Positions 8,148 through 15,021 of a stretch of DNA of 64,000 nt are shown piece after piece. The stretch lies in contig UQTR01000001.1 of NCBI GenBank assembly GCA_900544065.1, positions 30,833-94,832 on the forward strand, given 5' to 3'. This DNA is from an uncultured Collinsella sp. (GTDB lineage Bacteria; Actinomycetota; Coriobacteriia; Coriobacteriales; Coriobacteriaceae). Made by a program: the position numbers and the translations under genes. Each line of letters begins with the position of its first letter. The stretch's first letter is position 1. The notes under the pieces are model-generated. The model saw only the letters and a program-made list of their open reading frames with translations, did no database searches and was not told the DNA's origin.

Positions 8148-9083
8148 ATGATCCTCACCGTTACGATGAACCCGTCCGTCGATACGCGCTATCAGCTCGA
8201 TGAGCTCGTCATCGACGACGTCAACCGCGTAACGCCCGAAAAGACCGCCGGCGGCAAGGGCCTCAACGTGGCTCGTGTCCTGGGCCAGCTGGGCGACGAT
8301 GTTGTTGCTACCGGTCTGCTCGGCGGTCACATGGGCGCCTACATGGCGGAGCTCATGGATGCCAACGGCATCAAGAACGATTTTGTACCCATTGCCGGCG
8401 AGACCCGCATCTGCCTGAATATCCTCCACGCTGGCAACCAGACCGAGCTGCTCGAGAGCGGCCCGACGATTGCTCCCGAGGAACTCGATGCCTTTACCGC
8501 CAAGTTCACCGAGCTTGCGGGCAAGGCCGACGTCGTCACTATCTCGGGCTCGCTGCCCCGCGGTGTCGAGGCGGACTACTATGCCAAGATTACGGGCATT
8601 GCCGAGAACGCTGGTGCCAAGGTGCTGCTCGATACCTCGGGCGCCTCGCTCGAGGCTGCGCTTAAGTCCGAGGTCAAGCCCGAGCTGGTCAAGCCTAACC
8701 TGACCGAGATCAACGGCCTTCTGGGCACGAGCTTTACCACCGACGATGTGGACGAGCTTCGCGCGGCACTTGCCTCTGACGCCCGCTTCTCCGATATTCC
8801 CTGGGTCGTCGTGTCCATGGGCGCCGCCGGCTCTGTGGGCTTCCACAACGGTCGTGCGTTCCGCGCCAAGACGCCCGATATCCCGGCTGTTAACGCCACT
8901 GGCTCCGGCGACTCCACCATCGCCGGCTTTGCGCATGCCATCGCTGCTGGCGCGGACGACGAGACGGTGCTGCGTACCGCCAACACCTGCGGCAAGCTCA
9001 ATGCCATGGATCCGATGACCGGCCATCTGGTCATGGACCGTTGGGACGAGGTCTACAACGGTGTTGTCGTAACCGAGCTGTAA
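8148..9083 (+). CDS. lacC: Tagatose-6-phosphate kinase, PfkB family (copy 1)
   Basis: This 311-aa kinase is expected to convert tagatose-6-phosphate and ATP to tagatose-1,6-bisphosphate. It shows both PfkB signatures: GGKGLNVARVLGQLG near residue 38 and NATGSGDSTIAGFAHA near 247, with the catalytic aspartate in GSGD. The opening MILTVTMNPSVDTRYQL is typical of LacC and 1-phosphofructokinase, which cannot be told apart securely by eye; the neighbours (AgaS, LacX-like) favour LacC. A near-identical copy is at 29243-30178 in the lacAB operon. This copy would serve tagatose-6-phosphate coming from galactosamine. Confidence 0.85.
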   Translation: MILTVTMNPSVDTRYQLDELVIDDVNRVTPEKTAGGKGLNVARVLGQLGDDVVATGLLGGHMGAYMAELMDANGIKNDFVPIAGETRICLNILHAGNQTELLESGPTIAPEELDAFTAKFTELAGKADVVTISGSLPRGVEADYYAKITGIAENAGAKVLLDTSGASLEAALKSEVKPELVKPNLTEINGLLGTSFTTDDVDELRAALASDARFSDIPWVVVSMGAAGSVGFHNGRAFRAKTPDIPAVNATGSGDSTIAGFAHAIAAGADDETVLRTANTCGKLNAMDPMTGHLVMDRWDEVYNGVVVTEL

Positions 9084-9104
9084 GAGTTTGGGTTGCGCCT
9101 CGGT

Positions 9105-9254
9105 ATTGCTCGCTCCTTGTTTGTCCGTGTGGACGACAAGTGCGGTAGCATTATGCCGGGGCGCGACGCCGACTTTGTCGTGTTCAATCCCGACCTTACC
9201 CTGGTCGAGACGTATGTGGGTGGCAACAGCGTCGGCAACGCATTTACCGAGTAG
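9105..9254 (+). pseudogene. Remnant of a nagA/agaA 3' end
   Basis: Read in one frame, these bases give DKCGSIMPGRDADFVVF, then LTLVETYVGG and SVGNAFTE before a TAG. That is almost exactly the C-terminus of the deacetylase at 5222-6391, with small changes (FNPDLT for FDHELT, GGN for GGQ). Nothing of the rest of the enzyme precedes it: homology starts just after the lacC stop. It is therefore a truncated copy left by recombination or by loss of a second deacetylase gene. It has no start codon of its own with a ribosome site and is not expected to be functional. Confidence 0.85.
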
Positions 9255-9286
9255 CCGCCAAAGAAACGATCCGAGAGGGGATTTAG

Positions 9287-9760
9287 ATGATTTACGGTGC
9301 ACTGGGCGATATCGAGGAATACCGCGGCATGCTCAAGGGCCTCGACGTGCTGATTGATTGGCTCGAGGAGAACGATCCGGCGGAGCTCGAGGTCGGCAGC
9401 CATCCGATTCTGGGCGACAAGGTCTTTGCGAACGTCATGGCGCCCACGACGCGTCCCGAGGCCGACGCTCACTATGAGACGCATCAGCGCTATCACGATG
9501 TGCAGATCGACGTCGAGGGTCGCGAGGCCTTTAAGGTCGCCACGGGCAGCCTGACGCTGGTCCAGGAGTTTGACGAGAAGGACGACTACGATCTGGTCGA
9601 TTCCGACACTTCGATCGCCGGCGATCTGGCAGACGACAAGTTTGCGCTGTTCGTTGCCGGCGAGCCTCACATGCCCACGCTCGAGTTCCCGGGCGATGGC
9701 GCGCAGCCGGTCAAGAAGATCTGCTTTAAGCTGCTTGCCGACGCCTACTGGGAGGAGTAG
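9287..9760 (+). CDS. YhcH/YjgK/YiaL family protein (NanQ-like)
   Basis: This 157-aa protein starts MIYGALGDIEEYRGML and contains HYETHQRYHDVQIDVEGRE, the histidine-rich motif of the YhcH/YjgK/YiaL (DUF386) beta-barrel family. Characterised members act on sugar anomers (E. coli NanQ on N-acetylneuraminate) or bind metal near sugar operons. A ribosome site GAGAGGGG precedes the ATG. Placement after the amino-sugar genes fits a helper role in amino-sugar or sialic-acid catabolism; the actual sugar is not visible from the sequence. Confidence 0.85.
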   Translation: MIYGALGDIEEYRGMLKGLDVLIDWLEENDPAELEVGSHPILGDKVFANVMAPTTRPEADAHYETHQRYHDVQIDVEGREAFKVATGSLTLVQEFDEKDDYDLVDSDTSIAGDLADDKFALFVAGEPHMPTLEFPGDGAQPVKKICFKLLADAYWEE

Positions 9761-9814
9761 CGCGCGGCTCGATTGAGCTGTGTTGGCGCGATTTCCTTGA
9801 TGAGGTCGCGCTTG

Positions 9815-9870
9815 AGCCCCGTTGATTGTGGTTCCCGTTTGGGAGACCGCGGTCGGCGGGGCTTTTGTTG
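9815..9870 (+). terminator. Terminator of the yhcH-like gene
   Basis: AGCCCCG (9815-9821) pairs with CGGGGCT (9857-9863); the bases between pair further through many G-U pairs (GGTTCCC against GGGAGACC). It ends in TTTGTTGTTG. Confidence 0.7.
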
Positions 9871-9932
9871 TTGAGTAGGGGGTGCCCTGCGTTGTGGCGA
9901 TCGGATTGCCGGGCGAACGAGAAATCGGCAAC

Positions 9933-9955
9933 AAAAAAGCCGCCCGAAGGCGGCT
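9933..9955 (-). terminator. Terminator downstream of tRNA-Thr
   Basis: On the minus strand AGCCGCC and GGCGGCT (plus positions 9938-9944 and 9949-9955) close a TTCG tetraloop and are followed by a six-base T-run. Confidence 0.9.
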
Positions 9956-9966
9956 ATCTTGTGCAA

Positions 9967-10042
9967 TGGAGCCAGCGACCGGGCTCGAACCGGTGACCCC
10001 CGCTTTACGAGAGCGGTGCTCTACCAACTGAGCTACGCTGGC
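9967..10042 (-). tRNA. tRNA-Thr (anticodon CGU), CCA encoded
   Basis: The minus strand gives a complete cloverleaf of 76 nt. The acceptor arm GCCAGCG pairs with CGCTGGC, the D arm contains GCTCAGTTGGTAGAGC, the anticodon stem CCGCT/AGCGG holds the loop CTCGTAA (anticodon CGT, reading ACG threonine codons), and the T arm has ACCGG TTCGAGC CCGGT. The discriminator base is U, followed by an encoded CCA. Confidence 0.97.
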
Positions 10043-10199
10043 GACCATGTGATGACGCAACTGAGGCGTCAACGGCTGTCTATGATACGGGACATCGCAA
10101 ATCCGCGCAAGTGTTCTGACGGCTTTTCTCACTTTAAATGCACTAATATTGGAGACGTGATGTCTTGCTCTTACGGGTCTCAAGCAGAATGGGGCAGCG

Positions 10200-10682
10200 A
10201 TGGCTCAACCCAAGATCCTTCTCACGCGTATCGATGACCGTTTTATCTACGGGCAGGATGTTGAGCTGTGGAACGAGGCAGTGGGCAGCAACCTCGTCCT
10301 GATCGTCAACGACGAGATTGCGGCGGATTCGCGCAAGTGGGCACCCATGAGGGTGGCGGCGCCCGATGGTGTATGGACACGGTTTTTCTCGGTACAAAGG
10401 ACGATTGACATTATTCATACCGCGACGCCGCGTCAATGGATCCTGATCATGGTTGCCTCGCCCGCGGATGCATTGGAGCTGGTTAAGGGCGGTGTTCCTA
10501 TCACCAAGATTAGCATCGGCCATATGCAGGAAGGGGAGGGCAAGCGTCCCGCAACACCCGCAGTTGCCGTAGACGACACAGACGTCGCTGCCCTCAAAGA
10601 GCTGCAAGCGCTCGGCATAGAACTAGAAATCCGCTACCTCCCCAGCTCCAACCCCGACCCCATCGGCAATCTGTTCAACTGA
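10200..10682 (+). CDS. Orphan EIIB-like protein lacking the phosphorylated histidine
   Basis: This 160-aa protein has the same length as the EIIB at 461-943 and aligns with it without gaps. The active-site motif RIDNRLVHGQV is changed to RIDDRFIYGQD, so the phosphorylated histidine 17 is a tyrosine and the following valine is aspartate. The rest of the fold is kept (FFSVQRTIDII, LVKGGVPITKISIGHM, ALKELQALGIELEIR) and the frame is open over the full length. No EIIA, EIIC or EIID gene is adjacent. It cannot carry phosphate by the normal route. Either it is decaying or it has taken another role, for example binding EIIA, EIICD or a regulator. The ribosome site (GGGGCAGCG) is weak. Confidence 0.8.
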   Translation: MAQPKILLTRIDDRFIYGQDVELWNEAVGSNLVLIVNDEIAADSRKWAPMRVAAPDGVWTRFFSVQRTIDIIHTATPRQWILIMVASPADALELVKGGVPITKISIGHMQEGEGKRPATPAVAVDDTDVAALKELQALGIELEIRYLPSSNPDPIGNLFN

Positions 10683-10711
10683 CCCCTTGGGGACGGAGGA
10701 AAACGGATTAG
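10677..10711. repeat. Short repeat after stop codon (TTGGGGACGGAGGAAAACG)
   Basis: The string CCCTTGGGGACGGAGGAAAA, close to the stop of the EIIB-like gene, recurs on the minus strand directly after the galT stop (30250-30288) and in a variant at 25251-25281. It marks gene ends in three places. Confidence 0.6.
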
Positions 10712-10747
10712 TTTGTCCTTACGAGGGACGCGCACGATGCCGCCTGT

Positions 10748-10901
10748 CAAAAACTATGTCCATTTACTACGTTTGATCGGCTATCGCCGAGCATGTCGAA
10801 TTTGAGAAAAACAAAACCGCAGGTAGACGGCTCGCGATTTTAACAAAAAACGGTGCATGGTCGAGCATCCCGGCTAAACGTAGTAAATGGGCATAGTTTT
10901 G
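10748..10901. repeat. Long inverted-repeat element, AAAACTATG family (copy a)
   Basis: Left arm 10748-10774 and right arm 10876-10901 pair over 26 bp with one G-U and one bulged A. The arms read AAACTATGTCCATTTACTAC and its complement. The inner 100 bases contain AAAACCGCAGGTAGACGG and TGGTCGAGC, which recur in the element at 25318-25471. No open frame is present inside. The element fills most of the gap between the orphan EIIB and galM. Confidence 0.8.
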
Positions 10902-10950
10902 ATATGTCACTCATACAGTCACAGCGAAAATGAGCCCAAAAGATGAAAAA

Positions 10951-10979
10951 GCGCCCGTCGGCGGTGTGCCGGCGGGCGC
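10951..10979 (-). terminator. Terminator of galM
   Basis: Arms 10951-10962 and 10968-10979 (GCGCCCGTCGGC and its partner) pair with one G-U around five bases. AAAAA at 10946-10950 gives the T-run on the minus strand. Confidence 0.85.
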
Positions 10980-11006
10980 TGCTGTGCGATATGCTGCGTT
11001 ATGGGC

Positions 11007-12059
11007 TTAGTGCCTCATAAAGTGGTACTCGATCACATTACTGTAGGGGTGACCCGGGCCCACGATACCCTGGGGGAACAGCGTGTGGTGCGGCGTGTCG
11101 GGATACATCTCGGCCTCGAGGGCAAAGCCGGCGCCCCAGCCATAGTTGGCATCGTCCTTGGCGTGCTCGTCGCCCAGCCAGTTGCCGGTGTAGAGCTGCA
11201 CACCCGGGGCGGTGGTGTAGTAATCCATCTCGCGACCGGTCCACATCTCCTCGACGTGCAGGGCACGGCGCAGGTTGCGACCGTACTGGTAGCCACCGAT
11301 GCACAGGCAGTGGTCGTAGCCGCGGGCCTGCTTAATCTGCGGATCGTCGGCCTCCATACCGGGTGCGACGGGGCGCAGCTCGCGGAAGTCAAACGGCGTA
11401 CCCTCGACCGAAGCAATCTCGCCGGTGGGGATGTTCTGCTCGTTAATGGGCAGGTAGTGGGCAGCGTTGGCAACAAAGAAGTGCTCGCAGTCCATACCGG
11501 CGTTGTGGCCGGCGAGGTTAAAGTACGTGTGGTTGGTCATGGACACGTAGGTGGCGCGGTCGCTCTCACAGCTGTACTCGATGCGGAAGCGGCCCGTCGG
11601 CGTCACGGTAAACACGGCCGTAAACGTGCGGTTGCCGGGAAGTCCCAGCTCGCCATCCTCGAGCGAGGTAGTCATGCGCACGGCATTGTGGACCTCGTCG
11701 AGCTCAACGTCCCATACACGCTTGTGCAGGCCATGCTCAAGATCGCTGTGCAGGTTGTTGGCGCCCTCGTTGGCGGGCATGTGCCAGTCCGTGCCATCGA
11801 TGGTAATTGTGGCGCCTGCAGTGCGGTTGGCTACGGGGCCGATAGTCGCGCCAAAGCAGGCGGGGTTGTCAAAGTAATCCTCGAGCTTATCGAAGCCCAG
11901 CACCACATCGCGTACGTTGCCGGGGATGTCGGGTACGTCAATGCCCAGAACGGTGGCGCCGTAGTCCATAATGCGAACACAGATCTCGGGCCCGTTGAGG
12001 GTGTAGCGATGAACGGGGGTACCGCACGGCGCGGTGCCGAAAAGCTCGGAAGTGATCAT
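11007..12059 (-). CDS. galM: Aldose 1-epimerase (galactose mutarotase)
   Basis: This 350-aa protein is a classical GalM: NRTAGATITIDG near residue 78, NHTYFNLAGH (catalytic histidine region) near 175, and PGVQLYTGNW in the last third. It converts beta-D-galactose to alpha-D-galactose for galactokinase. I start at ATG 12059 (MITSELFGTAPCG), with TAGGAAC upstream; the open frame extends 20 codons further without a better site. It is divergent from the DeoR regulator at 12265, and the shared 205-bp gap contains that regulator's likely operator. It is unlike the two LacX-like epimerases in sequence. Confidence 0.93.
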   Translation of the reverse strand: MITSELFGTAPCGTPVHRYTLNGPEICVRIMDYGATVLGIDVPDIPGNVRDVVLGFDKLEDYFDNPACFGATIGPVANRTAGATITIDGTDWHMPANEGANNLHSDLEHGLHKRVWDVELDEVHNAVRMTTSLEDGELGLPGNRTFTAVFTVTPTGRFRIEYSCESDRATYVSMTNHTYFNLAGHNAGMDCEHFFVANAAHYLPINEQNIPTGEIASVEGTPFDFRELRPVAPGMEADDPQIKQARGYDHCLCIGGYQYGRNLRRALHVEEMWTGREMDYYTTAPGVQLYTGNWLGDEHAKDDANYGWGAGFALEAEMYPDTPHHTLFPQGIVGPGHPYSNVIEYHFMRH

Positions 12060-12204
12060 TTGGTTCCTAACATCGAGGTATTTCGGACAAACTGTAGCGC
12101 GAACAGGCGAGATTATCACTACACCCCACTAAAGCAGGGGGTATTTTTCTCAAAAAAAGTGAGGAAGGCGCAGCTGAAGCGCTCATTTTTGGCCCGCGCG
12201 AATC

Positions 12205-12233
12205 TGATACAATTTGTTCGTTACTGTTTGAAT
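12205..12233 (+). promoter_or_regulatory. lacR promoter and direct-repeat operator TGTTC-N5-TGTTTGAAT
   Basis: An extended -10 (TG-A-TACAAT, 12205-12213) is followed at 12215-12233 by TGTTC, five bases and TGTTTGAAT. The same arrangement stands upstream of lacF (24681-24699) and lacA (26787-26805), which points to a common regulator, most simply the DeoR protein encoded here. Confidence 0.65.
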
Positions 12234-12264
12234 TGATGTACGCGTGGAATGTCGAGGGCTCATC

Positions 12265-13029
12265 GTGATTAAGGCAGAGCGACAAGATAAGGTTCGTCAG
12301 CTGCTCGAGGAACAGGGAACGGTCTCGGTCAAGGAGATCTCGGACGCGCTGGGCGTCTCGGACATGACGATTCGCCGCGACCTTGAGGAGCTCGCAAGCT
12401 TGGGTGAGATTGAGCGCGTGCATGGCGGTGCCCGCAGTGCGCAGGGTCGCCCCCATGCGATGCTTCGCCATGAGTACTCGCACAGCGAAAAGCGCTCCAA
12501 GCATGCCGAGGAAAAGCTGCAGATCGCGCGCCGTGCCGTGGAGCTTATCGAGGAGGGCTCGACCATCTTTTTGGGTACGGGCACCACAGTTGAGCAGATG
12601 GCCTCGATGCTGCCGGCGTTTCGCCTGCGTATTGTGACCAACTCGCTTTCGGTGTTCAACCTGCTCGAGGAGCGCGAGGACTGCGACTTGTGCCTGGTGG
12701 GCGGCATGTACCGCCGTCGTACTGCCGCCTTTGTTGGCCCCACGGCCGAGGACACCCTGCGCGCGCTGGGGATCGACGCAGCCTTTATCGGCGCGAACGG
12801 CATCTTGGACGGCGATGTATCCACGTCCAACATGGACGAGGGGCGTATCCAGCAGCTCGCCTTTAGCAAGGCCGACTCACGCTATCTGATCGCCGACTCC
12901 AGCAAGATCGGCAAGCGCGACTTCTACACTTTCTGCCGCCTGGACAACCTGGACGCCGTGGTATGCGAGCCGAGCATCTCCGCCGAAGACCGCGCCGCCA
13001 TCGAAGAGCACACGCAGGTCATCTGCTAG
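12265..13029 (+). CDS. lacR: DeoR-family repressor, probable LacR
   Basis: This 254-aa protein has the DeoR N-terminal helix-turn-helix (KVRQLLEEQGTVSVKEIS, LGVSDMTIRRDLEELA) and the C-terminal sugar-phosphate sensor domain (LGTGTTVEQMAS, VGPTAEDTLRALG, DSSKIGKRDF). GTG 12265 is preferred because GAGGG lies six bases upstream and the protein then starts MIKAERQDKV, as DeoR proteins do. LacR repressors of the lacABCDFEG system belong to this family and respond to tagatose-6-phosphate. Direct-repeat sites shared with lacF and lacA support that assignment; it is still an inference. Confidence 0.85.
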   Translation: MIKAERQDKVRQLLEEQGTVSVKEISDALGVSDMTIRRDLEELASLGEIERVHGGARSAQGRPHAMLRHEYSHSEKRSKHAEEKLQIARRAVELIEEGSTIFLGTGTTVEQMASMLPAFRLRIVTNSLSVFNLLEEREDCDLCLVGGMYRRRTAAFVGPTAEDTLRALGIDAAFIGANGILDGDVSTSNMDEGRIQQLAFSKADSRYLIADSSKIGKRDFYTFCRLDNLDAVVCEPSISAEDRAAIEEHTQVIC

Positions 13030-14286
13030 CTAACGCTGCAGACGATACTTCTGCCCCCTGCCGGCGCCTTCAACTGTCGCCAGGCCTGTCTCAACGAGTT
13101 TTTTGAGGATGCGATTGAGCTTCGAGCGGCTGAAGCTAACTTTGGCTGCAAGCTCACCTGTCGATTGAGGATGTGCGCTACTCAACAGTTCGAATACGAT
13201 AAGTTCGTCGCCTTTGAGCCCCGGGTTATCCATGAGCAGGGGAAGTGTGACCACAATGGCGTTATCCGAAACTTGAAACCGGGGCTTTCTGACGCTGTCC
13301 TTATAGGTGTCGCGAATTCGCATGATGCCCGTTCCAAAGGCTTCGATAAGACCCAGGCACAAAAAGACTTCGGCAAGAATACGATTGCGTCTAACGGATA
13401 GCATGTCGGACAGGTATTCATCGACAGTCATGCTTGCTGGCAAGCCGCCGGGCGAGGCGACTTCCACGCGGTCGTCGAACATCGAGATGCGAATGTGCGC
13501 GGGTACATCCCAAGTCCTGTGAACGATTGCATTGGTAATGGCCTCGCGGAATGCTTCGAGCGGAATGAGCTCCTTGCGGACCCGCTCCATTCCCTTGATC
13601 TCTTCGTAACAGTACTGAGTTTCAAATAGTTCAAGAGCGCCGTCAATCTCCGTTAAAACCGATGCATGTTCGAGAGTTTTGCGCTGCTTAATGAGATTGA
13701 TGGTGTCGCCAAACACCGCCATGTCGATACCTGGGAAATCGTTCTCGTCCGCGAGCAGTTCTGCCGCGTTGTTGTAGGTTCCGGTCTCATCGAGCAGGCC
13801 GAGGGTTTTGAGAGTATCGGTTGTGAATGACTGAAGTGAGAGCTTTGCTTTTAGGCGATTCTCTAAAACGGTGAAAGATAGATCTTGCTTGCTTGCCGGG
13901 AGCTGTTCAAAGGAGAGGTTTTGACCCTCGAGTACAAGACGCGAAAGCCCTAGGGTGTCAACTGGTATGGTCGCGGTGTCATTGCGCTTGTATGCCTTCG
14001 AGCGGTATAGGTAAGGCTTCGATCTGCCGGGAAAGACCGTAAGCTCTACGGTTGCATCGGACTCGTTGATTTTTAGGGAGTAATCGGGCTGGGGGATGAT
14101 CGAATCGTTAATCTTGTTTTCGATATCCAGACAGGTCTGCTTGAGGTCATCGAGGCCAACGGCTTCTCCGTCGTCGTTAATTCCAAATAGCACGCGTCCT
14201 CCCGTGCCATTTGCATAAGCGGAGACGGTTTTAAGGAACGAATTGGTGACGCATTCCTTGAATTCAAGATCTTTGGATTCTTGCAT
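13030..14286 (-). CDS. AlbA_2 (Schlafen-like) domain putative transcriptional regulator
   Basis: This 418-aa protein combines an N-terminal AlbA_2 domain (ESKDLEFKE at the start, ANGTGGRVLFGINDDGE near residue 25), a middle region, a RecG-like C-terminal ATP-binding-fold segment (FREAITNAIVHRTWDVPAHI, VEVASPGGLP) and a winged helix at the end (STGELAAKVSFSRSKLNRIL). Such proteins are usually annotated as ATP-dependent helicase or transcriptional regulator; their biochemistry is not settled. GGAG lies upstream of the ATG. An array of TGACACG/CGTGTCA half-sites just upstream suggests autoregulation. Its stop abuts the stop of the DeoR gene with no gap. It may be a stress or defence gene. Confidence 0.8.
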   Translation of the reverse strand: MQESKDLEFKECVTNSFLKTVSAYANGTGGRVLFGINDDGEAVGLDDLKQTCLDIENKINDSIIPQPDYSLKINESDATVELTVFPGRSKPYLYRSKAYKRNDTATIPVDTLGLSRLVLEGQNLSFEQLPASKQDLSFTVLENRLKAKLSLQSFTTDTLKTLGLLDETGTYNNAAELLADENDFPGIDMAVFGDTINLIKQRKTLEHASVLTEIDGALELFETQYCYEEIKGMERVRKELIPLEAFREAITNAIVHRTWDVPAHIRISMFDDRVEVASPGGLPASMTVDEYLSDMLSVRRNRILAEVFLCLGLIEAFGTGIMRIRDTYKDSVRKPRFQVSDNAIVVTLPLLMDNPGLKGDELIVFELLSSAHPQSTGELAAKVSFSRSKLNRILKKLVETGLATVEGAGRGQKYRLQR

Positions 14287-14311
14287 CGTGTTGCTCCGTT
14301 TCGCTTCAATT

Positions 14312-14411
14312 TGACGTGAGAAATGACACGTAAAATTTTACACGTCATTTTGCATGTCAAAAATATGACACGAAAAAATTTGCGTGTCATTTTGCGTGTC
14401 AAAGTGACGTG
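14312..14411. promoter_or_regulatory. Array of eight TGACRYG half-sites upstream of the AlbA_2 gene
   Basis: Half-sites are TGACGTG (14312), TGACACG (14324), CACGTCA (14341), CATGTCA (14353), TGACACG (14366), CGTGTCA (14383), CGTGTCA (14395) and TGACGTG (14405), separated by AT-rich DNA. Pairs form near-palindromes such as TGACACG-N10-CACGTCA and TGACACG-N10-CGTGTCA. The array starts 26 bases before the AlbA_2 start codon, where an operator would be expected. Confidence 0.65.
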
Positions 14412-14512
14412 AAATGAAACGCAAACGTGGACGCAGTGACGTTCTGCGGGCAAACGAAGTTTGCGGGCCTGTGATTTGGCTGAGCTGGCACACCGGATTC
14501 TCTCACATAGCC

Positions 14513-14563
14513 GAACGGGCTTTCGGTGTCATATCAGCACCAAATGATACCGAAAGCCCGTTC
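14513..14563. repeat. 20-bp hairpin, GAACGGGCTTTCGG arms
   Basis: Arms 14513-14532 and 14544-14563 are complementary over 20 bp with one G-U; the loop is 11 bases. There is no T-run, so it is not an ordinary terminator. Confidence 0.75.
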
Positions 14564-14630
14564 GTGATACCGAAAACTTGAGGCTGTGCTCCATAGCTGA
14601 TTGGATAGTTTGGATTCCACCATCCGATTG

Positions 14631-14926
14631 TCTCGATCTGTAACAGTTAGGGGAGAAAAGCTCATCTAGATGTTACAGATCGAGATTTTCTGCCTAGCCG
14701 ATTCCGTTTGTCTAAATCTGTAACGGATAGGGGTGAAATAGTCGTCTAGATGTTACTGATCGAGATTTTGTCTATCCAGCCGTCACCTTTGTCTTGATCT
14801 GTAACAGTTAGACGGCTAAAAGCGAGTTAGATGTTACAGATTGAGATATTTCTGTCCGGGCGTTCTGCTTGTCTCGATTTGTAACAGTTAGGGTCGAAAA
14901 TCCCTGCTAGATGTTACAGATCGAGA
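14631..14926. repeat. Array of four 55-nt hairpin repeats, 80-bp period
   Basis: Copies lie at 14631-14685, 14711-14765, 14792-14846 and 14872-14926, each exactly 55 nt, starting 80, 81 and 80 bp apart. Each begins TCTCGATCTGTAACA (or a close variant) and ends CTAGATGTTACAGATCGAGA, so the ends form a stem of up to 20 bp around a loop region with conserved GAAAA. Bases between copies are not conserved. Two further copies with the same 80-bp spacing are at 19605-19739. There is no coding potential. Confidence 0.9.
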
Positions 14927-14955
14927 CAAACGGCCTGATCGGGCCGAGCCAAAAC

Positions 14956-14999
14956 AAAAAAGGCCGCATGCGAACCCGTGGAGGGATTCGCATGCGGCC
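14956..14999 (-). terminator. Terminator of the lacG1 operon
   Basis: Arms 14962-14974 and 14987-14999 pair over 13 bp (GGCCGCATGCGAA). The A-run at 14956-14961 is a T-run on the minus strand. Confidence 0.9.
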
Positions 15000-15021
15000 G
15001 ACAGGGGGTACGCGGCAAAAG

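Noticed and set aside
10956..10979. Riboswitch in front of or behind galM
   Set aside because: The structure is a plain terminator hairpin on the 3' side of the gene; no conserved riboswitch core was seen here or in other leaders.
14631..14926. CRISPR array
   Set aside because: The repeat is 55 nt, strongly palindromic over its whole length and varies between copies, spacers are 25 bp, and no cas gene is in the window.
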